NCBI GenBank assembly: GCA_016195025.1
Contig: JACQAL010000036.1
Span: 83,411 to 147,410, forward strand
DNA length: 64,000 bases
Origin: Bacteroidota bacterium
Lineage (GTDB): Bacteria; Bacteroidota; Bacteroidia; Palsa-948
Reading direction: 5' to 3'
Position 1 is the first letter of the stretch; each line of letters starts with the position of its first letter. Below are positions 61,647 through 64,000 of this stretch, in pieces. The position numbers and the translations under genes were made by a program. The notes under the pieces are model-generated. The model saw nothing but the letters and a program-made list of their open reading frames with translations. It was not told the DNA's origin and ran no database searches.

Positions 61647-61776
61647 AAAATTGGTTTTTAAGAGCAATACAAAGGTGAAATTATTCTTGAATAAATCAAA
61701 GTTTTAGCGGAAAATATTTTTCAGCCATTTATAAAAAGAAAGTAAATTAGAGTTTTCTCCTATGAGAATAGCGTTT

Positions 61777-62181
61777 TTATTTCTTTTCTTCCACCACAAC
61801 CCTGTCCTTTCCGTCAAAGATTGGCGCTTGCACGGACAGAACTTTCACGGGAATTTTCGATGTTACTTTTAAAGAATGTACGGTTCCCTTCGGAATAAAA
61901 ACTATATCGCCTTTTTTTACTGTAATTTTTTTTTCACCAACCATCATTTCGCCTTCTCCGTCTAAAATATATACATGTTCGCTGTGCGAAACGTGCTTGT
62001 GCGCTTTCACTTCCTGCTTGATGAAAATCACAAAACTGCTCACCAGCGAATCGGAATAAAGCTTGCGCAGGTAAATGTTTTCATAATCGCCATAAGCTTT
62101 TACTGTATCGAGCGATTGATTGTTTTGAGAAGTGCAGTAGAGAGATGAGAGCAGAAAAAAGAGTGAGAAAAGTTTTTTCAT
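61777..62181 (-). CDS. Exported cupin domain protein
   Basis: 134 residues. Signal peptide to about YCTSQ (residue 19), then a single cupin_2 domain: motif 1 VKAHKHVSHSEHVYILDGEG with three histidines and Glu suited to a metal, and motif 2 GDIVFIPKGTVHSLKV. Small secreted cupins may act as sugar or metal binding proteins or as simple enzymes; no neighbour suggests which. It diverges from the next gene. Confidence 0.8.
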   Translation of the reverse strand: MKKLFSLFFLLSSLYCTSQNNQSLDTVKAYGDYENIYLRKLYSDSLVSSFVIFIKQEVKAHKHVSHSEHVYILDGEGEMMVGEKKITVKKGDIVFIPKGTVHSLKVTSKIPVKVLSVQAPIFDGKDRVVVEEKK

Positions 62182-62259
62182 GGAAATTAATTTTGGCTAA
62201 GGTAAAAATATTTCCATTTTACTTTCGTTGCATAAAAGTTTTTAATCAAGAATTATAGT

Positions 62260-62267
62260 TAAATTTG
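62260..62267 (+). promoter_or_regulatory. Candidate -7 box before the small exported protein gene
   Basis: TAAATTTG, 17 bases before the ATG; no TTG at the usual upstream distance. Confidence 0.35.
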
Positions 62268-62284
62268 TCGGTTAAATTAAACAG

Positions 62285-62635
62285 ATGAAAAGAATATTTG
62301 TTTTAATTTTTTTTCTTGCATCAGTGGCTGTATTTTCGCAGGACAGCACAAATACATTTGACTATAATTACAAGAAAGGAATGAAATATTATAACAACGG
62401 AGTAGATAGCATTAAAAAGTATGTTCCCGGATCACAGTTCCCGCAATGTTCCAAAATGCCGGAACAGGCAATGAGCCAATTCAAAAAAGCATTTCCTTAT
62501 TTAGAAAAAGCTCGCCTGCTAAATCCGAAGGATGAAACAACTCTTAAAGCATTAATGGGTACGGCTTCTGCTGTAGGAAATAATGAAAAGTACATTCAAT
62601 ATAAAAAAGAACTCGAAGCGCTGAATAAAAAATAA
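62285..62635 (+). CDS. Small exported protein, TPR-like
   Basis: 116 residues, not recognised as a named family. Signal peptide to about VFSQD (residue 19). The mature part contains a Tyr-rich start ([15 protein letters not shown]) and helices [20 protein letters not shown] and [20 protein letters not shown] that look like one and a half TPR units. Its stop is one base before dxs, so the two are co-transcribed. Role unknown. Confidence 0.6.
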   Translation: MKRIFVLIFFLASVAVFSQDSTNTFDYNYKKGMKYYNNGVDSIKKYVPGSQFPQCSKMPEQAMSQFKKAFPYLEKARLLNPKDETTLKALMGTASAVGNNEKYIQYKKELEALNKK

Positions 62636-62636
62636 A

Positions 62637-64000
62637 ATGCCCTACCAAGCCGGACCACTTTTAGAAAAAATAAATTATCCTTCGGACTTACGCAAGCTGA
62701 AAGAAGAAGAATTGCCTCAGCTTTGCAATGAACTGCGTCAGTTTATCATTGATGTTGTTTCAGAAAAAGGCGGGCACTTTGGCGCATCGCTCGGAGTGGT
62801 GGAACTTACGGTGGCGGTGCATTATGTTTTCAATACTCCCGATGATTTGCTTGTGTGGGATGTCGGTCACCAGGCGTACGGACATAAAATTCTTACCGGC
62901 AGAAGAAAAAAATTTCACACGAATCGAATTTACAAAGGCATCAGCGGATTTCCGAAGCGAAGCGAAAGCGAATACGATACGTTTGGCGTTGGGCATTCTT
63001 CTACTTCTGTTTCGGCAGGATTGGGAATGGCGGTTGCGAATCGCCACAAAAAAGAAAATAAAAAAGTTATTGCAGTGATTGGCGATGGAGCGATCACTGC
63101 CGGTCTTGCGTTTGAAGGACTGAACAATGCCGGAACAGAAAATGCTGACCTGCTCGTCATTCTCAACGATAACTGCATGAGCATTGACCCGAATGTGGGC
63201 GCGATGAAAGAATATTTGACCGACATCACCACTTCGCATACTTACAATAAATTCAAGGATGAAATCTGGAACCTGCTGAGCAACTTTGGAAAAAGCGCTC
63301 AGGAGATTGCTTCTAAGATTGAAAATTCTACTAAAGCATTTTTTCTCAAGCAAAGTAATTTATTCGAGGCGCTCAAGTTCCGCTACTTCGGCCCGATAGA
63401 CGGGCATGATGTGCTTCGCCTCGTAAAAATTCTCCGCGACTTAAAAGATATTCCGGGACCAAAAATTCTTCATGCACTTACTGTGAAAGGAAAAGGATAT
63501 AAATTTTCTGAAGATGGCGACCCTACCGTTTGGCACGCACCCGGATTATTTAATAAGGAAACAGGAGAGATTGTAAAATCAAAATCAACGTCTCCTCAGC
63601 CGCCAAAATACCAGGATGTGTTCGGCCACACAATGGTTGAACTCGCGGAAAAAAATCCGAAGATTGTTGGAATCACTCCGGCAATGCCTTCGGGTTCTTC
63701 TTTAAATATTATGATGAAGGCAATGCCCAACCGAGCATTTGATGTTGGAATTGCCGAGCAGCATGCAGTAACTTTTTCTGCGGGACTTGCCACGCAGGGA
63801 TTGATTCCGTTCTGCAATATTTATTCTTCGTTCATGCAGCGCGCCTACGACCAGGTGATTCACGATGTCGCAATTCAAAAACTGAAAGTTATTTTTTGTT
63901 TGGATAGAGGTGGAGTTGCTGGAGCTGACGGTCCTACACATCACGGAGCATATGACTTTGCTTATTTCCGCTGTATTCCGAATATGATTGTAAGTGCACC
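62637..64000 (+). CDS. dxs: 1-deoxy-D-xylulose-5-phosphate synthase, truncated at window edge
   Basis: First enzyme of the MEP isoprenoid pathway, joining pyruvate and glyceraldehyde-3-phosphate with thiamine diphosphate. 454 of about 640 residues are present; the frame is open through the right edge. Start ATG at [11 protein letters not shown] one base after the previous gene. Seen: [49 protein letters not shown], the ThDP motif [18 protein letters not shown], then the second domain with [12 protein letters not shown] and the catalytic Glu in [16 protein letters not shown], and [15 protein letters not shown]. Confidence 0.96.
   Translation, partial: MPYQAGPLLEKINYPSDLRKLKEEELPQLCNELRQFIIDVVSEKGGHFGASLGVVELTVAVHYVFNTPDDLLVWDVGHQAYGHKILTGRRKKFHTNRIYKGISGFPKRSESEYDTFGVGHSSTSVSAGLGMAVANRHKKENKKVIAVIGDGAITAGLAFEGLNNAGTENADLLVILNDNCMSIDPNVGAMKEYLTDITTSHTYNKFKDEIWNLLSNFGKSAQEIASKIENSTKAFFLKQSNLFEALKFRYFGPIDGHDVLRLVKILRDLKDIPGPKILHALTVKGKGYKFSEDGDPTVWHAPGLFNKETGEIVKSKSTSPQPPKYQDVFGHTMVELAEKNPKIVGITPAMPSGSSLNIMMKAMPNRAFDVGIAEQHAVTFSAGLATQGLIPFCNIYSSFMQRAYDQVIHDVAIQKLKVIFCLDRGGVAGADGPTHHGAYDFAYFRCIPNMIVSA

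Noticed and set aside
62728-63353. Short frames on both strands overlapping the start of dxs, and the idea that dxs is frameshifted
   Set aside because: Translating from 62637 gives an unbroken dxs to the right edge; the other frames are shadows. The gene has no stop in the window simply because it continues beyond it.

Overview
This window reads as a chromosomal segment of an uncultured member of the Bacteroidota. The evidence is a type IX secretion (T9SS) PorP/SprF protein beside a giant SprB-repeat adhesin with a gliding-type C-terminal sorting domain, an OmpA protein with thrombospondin-3 calcium repeats, E1 alpha and beta subunits fused in one 2-oxoacid dehydrogenase, and several candidate promoters of the Bacteroidota form TTG-N16-20-TAnnTTTG. 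No rRNA, tRNA, CRISPR array, phage or transposase gene was seen. Both ends cut genes: a peptide-binding protein on the left and dxs on the right.

Layout. 1-6.6 kb: end of a peptide-binding protein, DUF167, Xaa-Pro aminopeptidase, a hydrolase and small envelope proteins, including a lipoprotein built of 34-residue repeats. 6.7-11.2 kb: nusA-infB, with a promoter and a strong hairpin in the nusA leader. 11.3-18.3 kb: a UbiA-like protein, hemL, kynU, a 42-residue Cys-rich membrane protein and the E1 fusion. 18.3-28.5 kb: a potassium channel carrying a 12-residue repeat domain, PorP/SprF, and the 2452-residue adhesin. 28.5-43.7 kb: a deoxyhypusine-synthase homologue, a LysM lytic transglycosylase, a thioester alpha-2-macroglobulin, an ECF sigma/anti-sigma pair, an M28 peptidase, cysS, a MORN protein and a threonine-dehydrogenase-like SDR. 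43.8-56.8 kb: a long + strand run with trhO-hisF, the heme genes hemA-hemCD-hemB, a glycosyltransferase, rnhB, the OmpA protein, a flippase and a DppC permease. 56.9-64 kb: fahA with an MBL hydrolase, guaB, ilvE, a cupin and dxs.

Together hemL, hemA, a hemC-hemD fusion and hemB carry tetrapyrrole synthesis by the C5 route from glutamyl-tRNA to uroporphyrinogen III. kynU and fahA point to aromatic amino-acid breakdown. The adhesin/PorP pair, OmpA protein, alpha-2-macroglobulin and transglycosylase are envelope functions.

The most unusual feature is the density of short repeats. There are at least a dozen arrays of 3-5 tandem heptamers. The heptamer differs at each site, but on one strand nearly all have the form NNNNNAC. 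Several are read in frame inside conserved genes (hemCD, fahA, hemL, an M28 peptidase) or inside signal peptides. Beside them are two octamer arrays folded as inverted repeats, three copies of an ACGAAT-rich palindrome, and several other short palindromes, one of which supplies half the signal peptide of the transglycosylase. These arrays are the best candidate here for something undescribed.
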